Below are positions 8,735 through 20,353 of a stretch of 62,352 nucleotides of DNA, in pieces (the stretch's first letter is position 1; each line of letters begins with the position of its first letter). Made by a program: the position numbers and the translations under genes. Source of the DNA: Pseudomonadota bacterium (GTDB taxonomy: Bacteria > Pseudomonadota > Gammaproteobacteria > Steroidobacterales > GCA-2729495); the NCBI GenBank assembly GCA_963204745.1, contig CAUJHF010000059.1, forward strand, positions 1-62,352. Direction: 5' to 3'. The notes under the pieces are model-generated. The model was not told the DNA's origin, did no database searches, and saw nothing but the letters and a program-made list of their open reading frames with translations.

Positions 8735-9207
8735 TTCCTGTCGTACACGAGAACCATCGATGGCTTGTTCGCGCGCGCCGTTTCGACGCTCATTTCCCGG
8801 CCGTCGGCGGACAGCCAGCGGGTCTCGGTTTTCACGGTCTTTGAGCCGGCCACTGCACCTTCGCCGGTCCAGGTAACGACCAGTTTCCCGTCTGCCCACT
8901 GGGCGACCGTCTGTGCCTTGTCGCCCATTGCCCCTTCATTCGACACCGGCTTGCCGGTGAGGTCATAGCTGACCTGGCGCTTGGTGGTCTTCATCATGAA
9001 TTTCGAGGTGTGGTCCATGACCAGCTTTTCTGCGCTTTGCGTCACGACGATCGTCTCATCGATGGCCTTGACCATACCGAGATTCTGGCCCTTGTCGGTA
9101 TTCAGTTCCCAGTTCCCGCTGAAATCCGCCGTACCGGCTGCAAATGCCGGCAATGACAGCAACAGACCGGCGACAGCGGCGACAATAACTCTTTTAAAAT
9201 CAGACAT
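8731..9207 (-). CDS. Small secreted protein, lipocalin-like repeats (unknown function)
   Basis: A 158-residue protein with a clear signal peptide (VIVAAVAGLLLSLPAFAAG, cleavage near residue 24). The mature part starts TADFSGNWELN, a pattern often seen in small beta-barrel periplasmic proteins, and is made of short alternating strands (TETRWLSADGREMSVET). I do not recognise a named family. A good Shine-Dalgarno (CGGAGAG) precedes the ATG. It sits between the PadR regulator and the adaptor and overlaps the adaptor start by four bases, so it is part of the export operon and may bind the exported compound (inference). Confidence 0.75.
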   Translation of the reverse strand: MSDFKRVIVAAVAGLLLSLPAFAAGTADFSGNWELNTDKGQNLGMVKAIDETIVVTQSAEKLVMDHTSKFMMKTTKRQVSYDLTGKPVSNEGAMGDKAQTVAQWADGKLVVTWTGEGAVAGSKTVKTETRWLSADGREMSVETARANKPSMVLVYDRK

Positions 9208-9237
9208 GATTCTCTCCGTATGAAATAACGTTGTTGA

Positions 9238-9894
9238 CTATTCGCCTGCGACACGACGTCGCGAATTCACGGCAGCGACCAGAGCCTTGCGTGGACCCTG
9301 CTCGAGATATCCCATGGTCTTCTCCATCCAGGCCAGTTCGGCATCCATCATGCTCAACAGGTGATCGGCACTGAGGAAACGCGAGGTGGCTTGCTGCTCT
9401 GTCATGGCCCCGTTTTTCGTCCGACTGAGATGCTGGTCCATTGCTTCGCGCATTTCCGCCTGCCTGGTGCGCAACCCGGCACAGCGCTTGCGCAGCAGCG
9501 CCTGCGCTTCGCGTACCGGGATCCACGCGAGAAAACCGGCCGCCACCTGAAAACCGGCGTTGTTCCCGTCATAACTGCCGAGTACCGAGCGCAGGAGCTG
9601 CTGAAACATCGCCCTGCCACGCGCGGTGATCGAGTAGACCAGACGCTCGCCGCGCGGGCCACGCGCACCCGTCTCGGACTTCAGGTCAACTACGCCCTGC
9701 TCGGCGAGTCGGGCCAGCAAGTGGTACAGCGTCGGCTTCTTGAAATCCGCATAGACTGTTCCATGAGCCACCAGGATGCGGTGCAGTTCATAACCGTGCC
9801 GCGCGCCGGCATGCAGAACGCCAAGTACCATCAGCATGCGGGTTGCCTGCGCAGCAGACGCCACCGCCGGATTTTTCAAGGTCGCGGAATTCAT
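9238..9894 (-). CDS. PadR-family transcriptional regulator
   Basis: A 218-residue regulator. Residues of about 18-105 form the PadR winged helix: MLMVLGVLHAGARHGYELHRI, then PTLYHLLARLAEQGVVDLKS and the wing ERLVYSITARGRAMF. The C-terminal half is helical and fits a dimerisation domain. PadR proteins usually repress adjacent efflux or detoxification genes and release DNA on binding small phenolic or drug-like ligands. It is first in the minus-strand operon encoding a MacAB-like exporter, so autoregulation of the whole operon is likely; a dyad at 9926-9945 is a candidate site. Confidence 0.88.
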   Translation of the reverse strand: MNSATLKNPAVASAAQATRMLMVLGVLHAGARHGYELHRILVAHGTVYADFKKPTLYHLLARLAEQGVVDLKSETGARGPRGERLVYSITARGRAMFQQLLRSVLGSYDGNNAGFQVAAGFLAWIPVREAQALLRKRCAGLRTRQAEMREAMDQHLSRTKNGAMTEQQATSRFLSADHLLSMMDAELAWMEKTMGYLEQGPRKALVAAVNSRRRVAGE

Positions 9895-9925
9895 GATCAG
9901 GGCAGAATATATGATGGCAACACCC

Positions 9926-9945
9926 TATAGTCCAGCTTGACTTTA
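9926..9945. promoter_or_regulatory. Candidate PadR operator dyad
   Basis: TATAGTC (9926-9932) and GACTTTA (9939-9945) form an imperfect dyad matching at six of seven positions around a 6-bp centre. It is about 31 bp upstream of the PadR ATG and in the space shared with the divergent dioxygenase gene. Position and symmetry fit autoregulation; binding is not shown. Confidence 0.35.
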
Positions 9946-10026
9946 AGCGCGAAATAGCCGCTGCGGGCGACAATACGTGATAATGCCGGCACTCCCGTGC
10001 CAGCAGACAGAAGAGAGAACGACCAC

Positions 10027-10794
10027 ATGAATTTGAGCACCCAGGACATCGAACAGTTCCGGCAGCGCGGCTATTGCGTGCAACCGGGTTTTTATGACCA
10101 GGCGACCATACAGAAAATCTCGGCCTGGCTGGATGCCCTGAAAACCACACCCCCGCCCGACGGCGCCGAGGCCTGTTACTACGAGCAGAGCCCGGTCACC
10201 GGCGAAGAACTGCTGGTGCGCGTCGAGCACGTACTCGGCGAGCACAACCCGGAAATCACCCGTCTGATGCTCACGCCGAAGCTGCTGGCCGCAGTCACCG
10301 ACCTGCTCGGCGAGGAACCGGTGCTGTTCAAGGAAAAGGTCAACTACAAGCTGCCGGGCACCCGGCCAGACAAACTGCACCAGGACCAGGCGGCCGGCTG
10401 GAACGCCTATACCGACTTCTTCGTCACCATGGCGATCGTCATCGACGCCAACCGGCGCGACAATGCCGCGCTGAGCTTTCTGGCTAACGGCAAGTACGAA
10501 AAAGCGCTGATGGGGCCGGAGTGGGAGCCGCTCACCGATGCGGATCCGCCCTGGGAACCGGCCAGCGACTATGAACTGCTGGAGGCGAATCCAGGCGACG
10601 TGGTGTTCTTTGACTCATATGTGCCGCATGGCTCGCCGGCCAACACGAGCAACGCGCCCCGCCGCAACATCTACCTGACCTTCAACCGGAAGTCGGCCGG
10701 CGATCTGCGCATGCGCTATTACCACGACAAATGGAAAAGCTATCCGCCGAACAAGCCGGGTCAGGGTCGCAGCTCGGGCAGCTACCGCGTCTGA
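10027..10794 (+). CDS. Phytanoyl-CoA dioxygenase (PhyH) family enzyme
   Basis: A 255-residue member of the Fe(II)/2-oxoglutarate-dependent PhyH family. The facial triad is visible: H118-x-D120 in KLHQDQ and H201 in VPHGSPAN, with R212/R213 in APRRNIYLTFN placed to bind 2-oxoglutarate. Family members hydroxylate diverse small molecules, including fatty acyl-CoAs and compatible solutes; the substrate here is unknown. I start at 10027, the first residue of the conserved helix; a start at 9997 would add ten polar residues. It is a single-gene unit, convergent with the nitronate monooxygenase-like gene. Confidence 0.85.
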   Translation: MNLSTQDIEQFRQRGYCVQPGFYDQATIQKISAWLDALKTTPPPDGAEACYYEQSPVTGEELLVRVEHVLGEHNPEITRLMLTPKLLAAVTDLLGEEPVLFKEKVNYKLPGTRPDKLHQDQAAGWNAYTDFFVTMAIVIDANRRDNAALSFLANGKYEKALMGPEWEPLTDADPPWEPASDYELLEANPGDVVFFDSYVPHGSPANTSNAPRRNIYLTFNRKSAGDLRMRYYHDKWKSYPPNKPGQGRSSGSYRV

Positions 10795-10806
10795 ACGTCG
10801 CGCCCT

Positions 10807-12075
10807 CTATTCAGACGGCAACAGAACCTCTTCCGGCGGCAACAGGATCTGGTGATCGGTGCTGAACTGGTAGTCGCGGAAGATGTGCTCCGCGCTCAGC
10901 AGCTGCCAGGTGCCGTCGGGCAGACGGCGCGTGGTGTCCTTTAGCCGGTAGGTGTAGTGCCCACATGTCCAGCAGTCGAAATTCCGCATGTGCGTACACA
11001 GGCAGGTCTTGTCCATGACGGAAAACTTTTCGCCATCCGGATGCTTGTCGAGTTCGCGGTTGTAGGCGTCGATATACGCGCAGTTACCGGAAGCATCCAG
11101 CAGGTAACCGTAGGCTTCGCAGTTCGGGCGGATGTCGGAACCGATCGCCGGACTGCTCTTCAGCATGCGCATCGGATAGCCGGTGGGTGAAATCAGGTTG
11201 ACCTCGATATCGCTCTCGTTGGCGCGAAAATACTCCTGCTGGACCTTTTCCGGCAGACCGCATTCGCGGGCCACGGTAAAGCGTGTCGCCAGCTGGACAG
11301 CCGCACTGCCGCTTTCCAGAAATTCGACCGCATCGCTGCCGGTAAAGATGCCGCCAGCGGCGATCACGGGAATATCCAGGTTCTCCTGCTTCAGGTACTG
11401 AACGACCTCGTCAACGATGGTCTTCAGGTCGTACTGCGCCCAGTCCAGCCCAAAACCGAGATGGCCACCGGCCAACGGTCCCTCGACGATGACGTAATCC
11501 GGCAAGCGGTCGAGACGTGCGCTCTTGCGCAGGAACAGGATCAGCGCGCGCAGCGACGAGACGATGATGCCGATCTTCACATCGCGGAAGCGCGGGTGGT
11601 CTTCGATCAGCGCCATCGAACCCAGGTGCAGGCCTGCGCTCAGGGTCACGCCATCGATGCCGGCGTCGAGTGCCGCCGTCAGGCGTACACGCAAGGTGTC
11701 GCGAGGATTGCCCATGGTGAGTTTTTCCATGGTGTTGACGAACACCATGCCATCACCGCGCTTGGCCTCCATGGTGCGGCCCACATGCAACTTGGTCGCC
11801 TCGGCAATCCGCTCCAGATCAAACTTGACGGCCGATTTGTCGCGACTCGCGACGTTGTACTTGAACTTCTTCTGCTTTTCCTTGACGAAGCCGGTCTTGA
11901 AACGCCGGTCGGAGACCGTGGGCACCATGGCATCGGAAATATGACCGATCCCGCCCAGCCGCGCGGCAACGAGCGAAAGCTCTGCTGTGGAAATATCCAC
12001 ACCCATCCCGCCAGTAATGATCGGCACGAACTCTTTCTTGCCGAATCTCAACCGGAAATCGTCAACTCGTTTCAT
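10807..12075 (-). CDS. Nitronate monooxygenase-like flavoenzyme with Cys-rich C-terminus
   Basis: A 422-residue FMN-dependent TIM-barrel protein of the nitronate monooxygenase/2-nitropropane dioxygenase family. Visible marks are PIITGGMGVDISTAELSLVAA at the N-terminus, VEGPLAGGHLGFG, IPVIAAGGIFTGSDAVEFLESGSAAVQLATRF (FMN phosphate site) and SPTGYPMR. The family oxidises alkyl nitronates but also includes unrelated reductases. The last 80 residues are unusual: they carry C-x-C-T-H and C-W-T-C-G-H clusters, which could bind metal. The frame stays open far upstream, but the conserved N-terminus places the start at 12075. Confidence 0.82.
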   Translation of the reverse strand: MKRVDDFRLRFGKKEFVPIITGGMGVDISTAELSLVAARLGGIGHISDAMVPTVSDRRFKTGFVKEKQKKFKYNVASRDKSAVKFDLERIAEATKLHVGRTMEAKRGDGMVFVNTMEKLTMGNPRDTLRVRLTAALDAGIDGVTLSAGLHLGSMALIEDHPRFRDVKIGIIVSSLRALILFLRKSARLDRLPDYVIVEGPLAGGHLGFGLDWAQYDLKTIVDEVVQYLKQENLDIPVIAAGGIFTGSDAVEFLESGSAAVQLATRFTVARECGLPEKVQQEYFRANESDIEVNLISPTGYPMRMLKSSPAIGSDIRPNCEAYGYLLDASGNCAYIDAYNRELDKHPDGEKFSVMDKTCLCTHMRNFDCWTCGHYTYRLKDTTRRLPDGTWQLLSAEHIFRDYQFSTDHQILLPPEEVLLPSE

Positions 12076-12090
12076 CGTTTGCTGCCGGTT

Positions 12091-12107
12091 CCGCGGGGAC
12101 CCCGCGG
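12091..12107. promoter_or_regulatory. 17-bp perfect GC palindrome
   Basis: CCGCGGGG (12091-12098) and CCCCGCGG (12100-12107) are perfect inverted arms around one base. It begins 15 bp upstream of the nitronate monooxygenase-like start, in the divergent space shared with the DUF255 gene. It could be an operator or a 5' UTR hairpin. In GC-rich DNA such runs can arise by chance, so this is tentative. Confidence 0.35.
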
Positions 12108-12207
12108 GCCTCGTCATGTGACAGGGGCGCAAGTATAGACCGTAGGTCGTGCAGCGCGGGAAAAAGGATAATGGATTCAGGTGACATTTCCAGTCAGGAT
12201 CCGCCCC

Positions 12208-14259
12208 ATGAACCATCTCAAAGGTGAAACCAGCCCCTATCTGCTGCAGCATGCTGCCAATCCCGTCGACTGGCACCCCTGGAATGCCGCAGCGCTTGAG
12301 CGCTCGCGCAGCGAAAACAAGCCCATTCTGCTCTCGATAGGCTATTCGGCATGTCACTGGTGCCACGTCATGGCCCACGAGTCTTTCGAGGATCCGGCCA
12401 CCGCGGCAGTCATGAACCGGCTGTTCATAAACATCAAGGTCGACCGGGAAGAGCGTCCGGACCTCGATCGTATCTACCAGACCGCCCATCAAATGATCAC
12501 GCAGCGGCCCGGGGGCTGGCCGCTGACCATGTTCCTGACACCGGATGAGCAGCTGCCGTTTTTTGCCGGCACCTATTTCCCCAATGCGGCACGCTACGGG
12601 ATGCCGGCCTTTGGCGAGTTGCTGGAGCGCGTCGCAGCCTACTACCACGCCAATGCGGCCGAAGTGAATCTGCAGGGGCAACAGATACGTGCGGCGCTGG
12701 TACAGCTCGAGCCGGCGCAGACCGCCGCAACCGAGGCGCTGAACGAGACACCGCTGACGGATTTCCGGCAGCTCATCGCCCGTCAGTTCGACCCTGACTA
12801 CGGTGGCTTTGGCGGGGCACCGAAATTTCCGCATCCGGCCACGATTGCGCGACTGCTGCACCACTGGCGCAGCACCGCCCATGAGGAGACACCGGACACC
12901 GAGGCGCTGTTCATGGCCGCGCTGACCCTCAATCGCATGGCCGAAGGCGGCATCTACGATCATCTGGCCGGCGGTTTCTGTCGCTACTCGGTGGATCGCT
13001 ACTGGACGATTCCGCACTTCGAGAAAATGCTCTACGACAACGGACCACTGCTCGCGCTGTATGCCCGGATGTTCCAGATCAGCGGCGACGAGACTTACCG
13101 CACCGTCGCGCGCGAAACCGCCGCGTGGGTGTTGCGCGACATGCGCTCACCGGAAGGCGCCTTTTATTCAAGTCTGGATGCCGATTCGGAAGGCCAGGAA
13201 GGCAAGTTCTACGTGTGGACACCCGGGGAGGTCCAGGCACTGGTCGATGCGGATGAATACGCCGTGCTGGTACCGCGATTTGGCCTGGACCAGCCGGCCA
13301 ATTTTGCCGAGCACGGGATCAGCGCCTGGCATCTGCGCGTCTGCCAGACCATGGAACAGATCGCCGAGCAGACAGGCCAGCCCGTTTCAGCTGTGCGCCG
13401 CCTGCTGCTGACCGGCCGGGCGAAGCTCCTCAGGGCACGCAACCGCCGTATCGCACCGGGTCGCGACGACAAGATCCTCACCAGCTGGAATGCACTGATG
13501 ATTCGCGGTCTGGCCATCACCGCGCGCGTGCTCAACAACAGCAGCATGGCGGACGACGCGGCCGGCAGCCTTGATTTCATCCGCACGCAGCTGACAACCG
13601 ATGGCCGCCTGCACGCCACCAGCCGCGACGGAGTGTCGCGCCTGAATGCCTATCTCGACGACTACGCTTGTCTGCTGGATGCGGTCCTCGAACTGCTGCA
13701 GACGCGCTTCAGCACGGCGCATCTGCACTATGCGATCTGGCTTGCCGACTGCCTGCTGACTCATTTCGAGGACAGCAGCAATGGCGGCTTCTGGTTTACC
13801 TCACACGATCATGAAACCCTGCTGCACCGACCGAAGCAGTTCGCAGACGACGCCATGCCCGCCGGCAACGGTATCGCCGCCTTTGCACTGGCCCGGCTGG
13901 GCTGGCTGCTCGGTGAAGTGCGCTACCTCGATGCAGCAGAGCGCACACTGCGTGCCGGATGGCAGGCCATGCAGGAATTTCCACACGGTCACTGCAGCCT
14001 GCTGGATGCGCTCGATGAATATCTGGCACCGCCCGAGATCATCATCATCCGCGGAGCAGATGAAGAAGCCGCCAACTGGGCCGGTACGGTTGGCGCTGCC
14101 TACAATCCACACCGCATGATCTTTTCAATCCCGAACGATGCAACCGGACTGCCGGATGCGCTGTCTGCAAAAGCAGGCAGCGAACGTACAACCGCGTATG
14201 TCTGCCGCGGAATGAGTTGTGGCCCAATGGTCACCGATCTGAAAACACTGTTGAGCTGA
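12208..14259 (+). CDS. DUF255 thioredoxin-fold / six-hairpin glycosidase-like protein (YyaL/SSP411 family)
   Basis: A 683-residue protein of the widespread YyaL/spermatogenesis-associated-20 family. The N-terminal domain (residues 1 to about 160) is thioredoxin-like with the active-site-like CHWC (C49-x-x-C52) in [15 protein letters not shown]. The rest is an alpha/alpha barrel resembling six-hairpin glycosidases ([47 protein letters not shown]). The biochemical role is unsettled. I start at [16 protein letters not shown], the conserved N-terminus, preceded by AGGAT; the longer frame adds nine non-conserved residues. Confidence 0.9.
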   Translation: MNHLKGETSPYLLQHAANPVDWHPWNAAALERSRSENKPILLSIGYSACHWCHVMAHESFEDPATAAVMNRLFINIKVDREERPDLDRIYQTAHQMITQRPGGWPLTMFLTPDEQLPFFAGTYFPNAARYGMPAFGELLERVAAYYHANAAEVNLQGQQIRAALVQLEPAQTAATEALNETPLTDFRQLIARQFDPDYGGFGGAPKFPHPATIARLLHHWRSTAHEETPDTEALFMAALTLNRMAEGGIYDHLAGGFCRYSVDRYWTIPHFEKMLYDNGPLLALYARMFQISGDETYRTVARETAAWVLRDMRSPEGAFYSSLDADSEGQEGKFYVWTPGEVQALVDADEYAVLVPRFGLDQPANFAEHGISAWHLRVCQTMEQIAEQTGQPVSAVRRLLLTGRAKLLRARNRRIAPGRDDKILTSWNALMIRGLAITARVLNNSSMADDAAGSLDFIRTQLTTDGRLHATSRDGVSRLNAYLDDYACLLDAVLELLQTRFSTAHLHYAIWLADCLLTHFEDSSNGGFWFTSHDHETLLHRPKQFADDAMPAGNGIAAFALARLGWLLGEVRYLDAAERTLRAGWQAMQEFPHGHCSLLDALDEYLAPPEIIIIRGADEEAANWAGTVGAAYNPHRMIFSIPNDATGLPDALSAKAGSERTTAYVCRGMSCGPMVTDLKTLLS

Positions 14260-14368
14260 GCGCCGCGTCGGGCAACATGCAAGCGGATTCCGGAGTTCAC
14301 TGATGGCCCCTGTGCCGAACCGATGCATTCCAGATCGGAGCCAGACCGCAGCTGCCCGTCTGCGCCCG

Positions 14369-16711
14369 ATGAATCACAGTCTGACTCCGCTTCTGCTGCT
14401 GTTGGTCAGCGCGAGCCTCGTGGCAGCGGAACCGATACCTGAAGTAGTGGTGACGGCCCGCAAGCGCAGTGAATCGCTGGCGTCGGTTCCGGTGGCAGCC
14501 ACGGTGTTCTCGACGGATGAACTGGAGTCGCCGGCCGTCGTCAGCCTGGTGGATCTCACGCGCTTTACCCCTGGCGTGGCGCTCAACTCTTCGACCGGCC
14601 GGCAGGCAACTTCCTACCGGCCGGTATTCCGCGGCGTCACCACCGTACGCAACGGCGTCGCCAATGCCAGTGCCGGCGGCACTTTTGTAGACGGCATCTA
14701 TGTCAGCGGCGGCTTGCTGGCGGCCGAGATGGACAACCTGGAACGCGTAGAGATCCTGCGCGGCCCGCAGTCCGCGCAGTTTGGCCGCAATACCTACGCC
14801 GGCGCGATCAACTACGTGACCCGCGCACCGCTCGCGGCTCCGGCAGGTGCCATCAAGCTGACCGTCGCCGAACATGACACGCAGGAAGTATCTGGCTGGT
14901 GGAGCGGACCACTGGCGGATGATCGTGCCCTCTTGTGGGTCGGTGCGGGACACCGCGAGTATGGCGGCGAATGGACCAACAGCCGGGACGGATCGGGCCT
15001 CGGCGGCGAGAAGTCGGACGAAGCGAGCGCCAAGCTCCTGCTGCGACCGACGGAGACTCTGGATGCAACCTTGCGGCTGGCCTTGCAGCGCACCGACGAT
15101 GAGCATTTCGCGATGTATCTGCAGCCGAGCACGCTGAACAACTGTTGCGAACGCAGTGCCGACGCGCCGCGCGCCCGCGGGTATTACATTGGCAAGGCCC
15201 AGCCGGAAAACGTGCTGAATCTCTATACCGATCTTCTCGAACAGAACGGTGGAGCAGGCAACCAGCTCGACCGTACATCAGGCAGTCTGGCAATCAACTG
15301 GCGTCTCGACGGCATGACGCTGACCAGCCTGACCGGCCTGTTGAGAGACAGGCTGGAAAGCGGCTTCGACAGCTCCTACGGCGGCTACGACCCCAGCCCG
15401 CCCACGATGCCAGGATCATTCCTTATTCACGAGATCCGCGACTTCGATGATGTCTCGCAGGAACTGCGCCTGACTTCAGCCGCTGACAAGCCGCTGCGCT
15501 TCATTGCCGGGCTCTACTACTACAATGGCGACGCAAAAACGGTAAGTCGTGACCGTATCGACCCCCGACCGGGCCCGACGCTTGGCATGCCGATACCTGA
15601 TTCCCGTGGCCGGGACGAGGTGGAAAATCACGCGGTATTCGGCAGTCTGGAGTACGATTTCGCACCGCGCTGGACCGCGGGCATTGAATTGCGCTGGGCA
15701 GAAGACGAGGTGACAGTCACCACCGCACCGACCAGCGCAACCGGCTGCGACAGCACGCGCTGCAATGATACCTTCAGGAGCCTGACGCCGCGTTTCACGC
15801 TGGCATGGCGGGCCACGGATGATCTCACCGCTTACGCCAACATCGCCAAGGGAACGAAGCCGGGCGACTTCAACAGCAGGGTACCGGCACTGACCGACGG
15901 ATCGCCCGATGAAAGCTACCGCGTCGTCGATGAAGAAACCCTCTGGAGCTATGAACTCGGGCTCAAGTCGGAACTGCTGGAGGACCGCATGACACTGCTG
16001 CTGTCGACCTGGTATCTGGAGGTCGCAGACCAGCAGGTGACGACGCTGATCGAACTCGACACCGGTGGAACCGCGTCAATACTCGTCAACGCGGGCAAGA
16101 CCGACGCATACGGCATCGAAGCGGAAGTCCGGGCCGCACTGACCGACAATTTTTCCGTGCACGCCAGCTATGCCTGGACCCGCTCGGAATTCGACGAGTA
16201 CATCAGCCCGGAGGAAGCTGATCTGCGCGGCGGCGATGGCAGCTATGCAGATACGCAGCGCCTCGGTGACGTGAGCGGCAAGGATTCGCCCCGCGTGCCA
16301 AAGCATATGGCCTCGCTGGCGGCCCGCTATGAAAGGACGCTGACTGCTGATACCCAATGGTATGCAGCCGCCGACTGGACATACGAGTCTTCGAAGTATG
16401 CCCAGGAACACAACCTGATCGAGACCGGCGACCGGCAGCTAGTCGGCCTGCAGGCCGGGCTGCGGCACGGCCGCTGGGACGCGAGCCTCTGGATACGCAA
16501 CCTCTTCGATGACGATACACCGGCAGACGTGATCCGCTATTTCGACGGGCGTTATCGCAGCCTGGCAACGGATCCCGATGGTCTACCCTACGATCCGCCG
16601 CTCCCTGCGACACCGCCGGGCGTCACGCGCGCCAGCTCCATCCCGCGTGGCTTCGCCATCCCCCTCGCAGCCGGCCGTCAGGCCGGAATTACCGTCCGCC
16701 TCAGCTTCTAG
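14369..16711 (+). CDS. TonB-dependent outer membrane receptor
   Basis: A 780-residue receptor. A signal peptide (LTPLLLLLVSASLVAAE) is followed by EVVVTARKRSESLASVPVA, the usual start of the plug domain, which continues to about residue 150 (LERVEILRGPQSAQFGRNTYAGAINYVTR). The remainder is a 22-strand barrel ending in a terminal aromatic strand (ITVRLSF). The sequence style (VPVAATVFS, RFTPGV) is that of the large FecA/FyuA-like group, which is used for iron chelates or other bulky solutes; the ligand cannot be told. The start at 14369 is chosen because it opens the signal peptide. Confidence 0.9.
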   Translation: MNHSLTPLLLLLVSASLVAAEPIPEVVVTARKRSESLASVPVAATVFSTDELESPAVVSLVDLTRFTPGVALNSSTGRQATSYRPVFRGVTTVRNGVANASAGGTFVDGIYVSGGLLAAEMDNLERVEILRGPQSAQFGRNTYAGAINYVTRAPLAAPAGAIKLTVAEHDTQEVSGWWSGPLADDRALLWVGAGHREYGGEWTNSRDGSGLGGEKSDEASAKLLLRPTETLDATLRLALQRTDDEHFAMYLQPSTLNNCCERSADAPRARGYYIGKAQPENVLNLYTDLLEQNGGAGNQLDRTSGSLAINWRLDGMTLTSLTGLLRDRLESGFDSSYGGYDPSPPTMPGSFLIHEIRDFDDVSQELRLTSAADKPLRFIAGLYYYNGDAKTVSRDRIDPRPGPTLGMPIPDSRGRDEVENHAVFGSLEYDFAPRWTAGIELRWAEDEVTVTTAPTSATGCDSTRCNDTFRSLTPRFTLAWRATDDLTAYANIAKGTKPGDFNSRVPALTDGSPDESYRVVDEETLWSYELGLKSELLEDRMTLLLSTWYLEVADQQVTTLIELDTGGTASILVNAGKTDAYGIEAEVRAALTDNFSVHASYAWTRSEFDEYISPEEADLRGGDGSYADTQRLGDVSGKDSPRVPKHMASLAARYERTLTADTQWYAAADWTYESSKYAQEHNLIETGDRQLVGLQAGLRHGRWDASLWIRNLFDDDTPADVIRYFDGRYRSLATDPDGLPYDPPLPATPPGVTRASSIPRGFAIPLAAGRQAGITVRLSF

Positions 16712-16744
16712 AAAATGCGCAAATAGTGCGTTCCCCCGATAAAG

Positions 16745-16767
16745 TAGGTACAAGAACTTAGGTACAA
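16745..16767 (+). promoter_or_regulatory. Direct repeat TAGGTACAA x2 upstream of nirS
   Basis: TAGGTACAA occurs at 16745-16753 and again at 16759-16767, a 14-bp period, in the 143-bp space before the nitrite reductase gene. Direct repeats at this spacing could be an activator site, but no known consensus is matched. The space also contains TTGAGCGATCACAT (16809-16822), which resembles FNR/NnrR half-sites but lies too close to the start codon for a class II activator. Confidence 0.3.
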
Positions 16768-16824
16768 ATCACGATTGTTGCTCGTATGGCAGCGCGTTAG
16801 CGTCCGAATTGAGCGATCACATGA

Positions 16825-19005
<2,181 letters not shown>

Positions 19006-19014
19006 TTCCGGCGC

Positions 19015-19050
19015 GGGGCCAGGCTGCAGATTATTTTGCGGCCTGGCCCC
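19015..19050 (+). terminator. Hairpin downstream of nirS
   Basis: GGGGCCAGGC (19015-19024) and GCCTGGCCCC (19041-19050) form a perfect 10-bp stem with a 16-base loop nine bases after the nirS stop. No T tract follows, so it may be a transcript-stabilising 3' hairpin or a Rho-assisted terminator instead of an intrinsic one. Confidence 0.5.
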
Positions 19051-19083
19051 AACCCGCCCGGTGCGATTTAGTACCATGGGCGG

Positions 19084-19905
19084 ATGGACTCCACCCTGCT
19101 GCTCAAGGCCCTCATACTCGGCATCGTCGAAGGGCTGACTGAATTCCTGCCGATTTCATCTACCGGTCACCTGATCCTCACGGCCGACCTCCTCGGCTTC
19201 AACGACAACAAAGGCAAGATCTTCGAGATCGTGATCCAGACAGGCGCCATGCTGGCGATCGTCTGGGAATACCGGCTGCGCTTCAGCCGTGTTCTGGGCG
19301 GTATGTTCAGCGATGCCACTGCACGGCGTTTCATCGCCAGGCTGCTGGTAGCCTTCATGCCGGCGGCGATCATGGGACTGATCTTCGGCAGCTATATCAA
19401 GGCGATGCTGTTCAAGCCGGTGCCGGTCGCCATCGCCTTCATAGCCGGTGCTTTTGTGATCCTCTGGGCCGAGAAACGCCAGCATCGCGCAAGGGTCGTC
19501 GAAGTCGATGACATGAGCTGGCGTGACGCCCTGCTGGTCGGCTGTGCCCAGTGCTTCGCACTGATTCCAGGTACCTCGCGTTCCGGTGCGACGATCATCG
19601 GCGGCATGCTTTTCGGCCTTTCGAGGCGTGCAGCTACCGAGTTTTCGTTCTTCCTTGCCGTTCCCACCCTGGTCGCTGCGGGTGCTTATGACGCCTGGAA
19701 AAACCGCGCACTGCTGGATGTGCACGATATCGGCCTGTTTGGCGTCGGTCTGGTGGCAGCCTTTATCTCGGCGTTCCTGTGTGTGCGCTGGCTGCTGCGC
19801 TTCATCGTTTCACACGATTTCACGATCTTCGCCTGGTACCGGATCGTATTCGGCCTGATCGTCCTCGGCACCGCCTATAGCGGCATCGTCAACTGGTCAG
19901 CCTGA
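19084..19905 (+). CDS. uppP: Undecaprenyl-diphosphatase
   Basis: A 273-residue integral membrane protein of the UppP/BacA family that dephosphorylates undecaprenyl diphosphate, recycling the lipid carrier for peptidoglycan and O-antigen synthesis. Both signature regions are present: [15 protein letters not shown] near residue 20 and [16 protein letters not shown] near residue 160, which hold the catalytic Glu and Arg residues. Length and the seven to eight hydrophobic segments are normal for the family. It stands alone after nirS; its stop is one base from the convergent pilin gene's stop. Confidence 0.96.
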   Translation: MDSTLLLKALILGIVEGLTEFLPISSTGHLILTADLLGFNDNKGKIFEIVIQTGAMLAIVWEYRLRFSRVLGGMFSDATARRFIARLLVAFMPAAIMGLIFGSYIKAMLFKPVPVAIAFIAGAFVILWAEKRQHRARVVEVDDMSWRDALLVGCAQCFALIPGTSRSGATIIGGMLFGLSRRAATEFSFFLAVPTLVAAGAYDAWKNRALLDVHDIGLFGVGLVAAFISAFLCVRWLLRFIVSHDFTIFAWYRIVFGLIVLGTAYSGIVNWSA

Positions 19906-19906
19906 A

Positions 19907-20326
19907 TTACCAGCAGTGGGCGGTATTGTCGCCCGTCGCGGAGCGGGCACCGACAGCGTTTACTTCAAGGTTGCCGCAATCCGTGTCATCCGCCTGTGCG
20001 CCCTGTGGCGCAGCACTCAGGCTATACGTCGCAACGCCTGGAATATCGCCCTCTTCAATCGTGGCGGTCACCAGGTAGAAGCCATCTTTTGAGGCAACCT
20101 CGTCACCATCGGCAATACCGCAGGCCGCGGCATCATAGGCACCAAACTGCGTGTAACAGCGTTCGAGTCGCTGTGCGACATCGTTGAGGGCGACCCGCCC
20201 ATCGGCCCGGCGGCTCTTGATGACGCTTTGCTGGTAGCTCGGTACCGCGATCATCATCAGGATGCTCGCGATCACCATCACGATCAGCAGTTCGATCAGC
20301 GTGAAGCCGCTCATTCCGGATTTCAT
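19907..20326 (-). CDS. pilE: Type IV pilus minor pilin PilE
   Basis: A 139-residue type IV pilin-like protein. A short leader (MKSGMSG) precedes the processing site G/FTLIELL with Glu at mature position 5, and the hydrophobic helix IVMVIASILMMIAVPSY follows, all as needed for PilD prepilin peptidase. A C-terminal cysteine pair (TDCGN ... AHCW) fits the pilin disulfide loop. Gene order after pilY1 matches the pilE minor pilin of pseudomonads and xanthomonads. AAGGA lies eight bases before the ATG. Confidence 0.9.
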   Translation of the reverse strand: MKSGMSGFTLIELLIVMVIASILMMIAVPSYQQSVIKSRRADGRVALNDVAQRLERCYTQFGAYDAAACGIADGDEVASKDGFYLVTATIEEGDIPGVATYSLSAAPQGAQADDTDCGNLEVNAVGARSATGDNTAHCW

Positions 20327-20353
20327 CAGGACATTCCTTGTTCCAGGCCCGGT

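Noticed and set aside
12076..13017. N-terminal extension of the nitronate monooxygenase-like frame (to 736 codons)
   Set aside because: The extension lies antisense to the DUF255 gene and has no similarity to the family; the conserved N-terminus begins at 12075.
16809..16822. FNR/NnrR-like site TTGAGCGATCACAT before nirS
   Set aside because: Nine of ten half-site bases fit, but its centre is about 39 bp from the ATG, which would put a class II start site at or inside the coding region. Kept only as a note.
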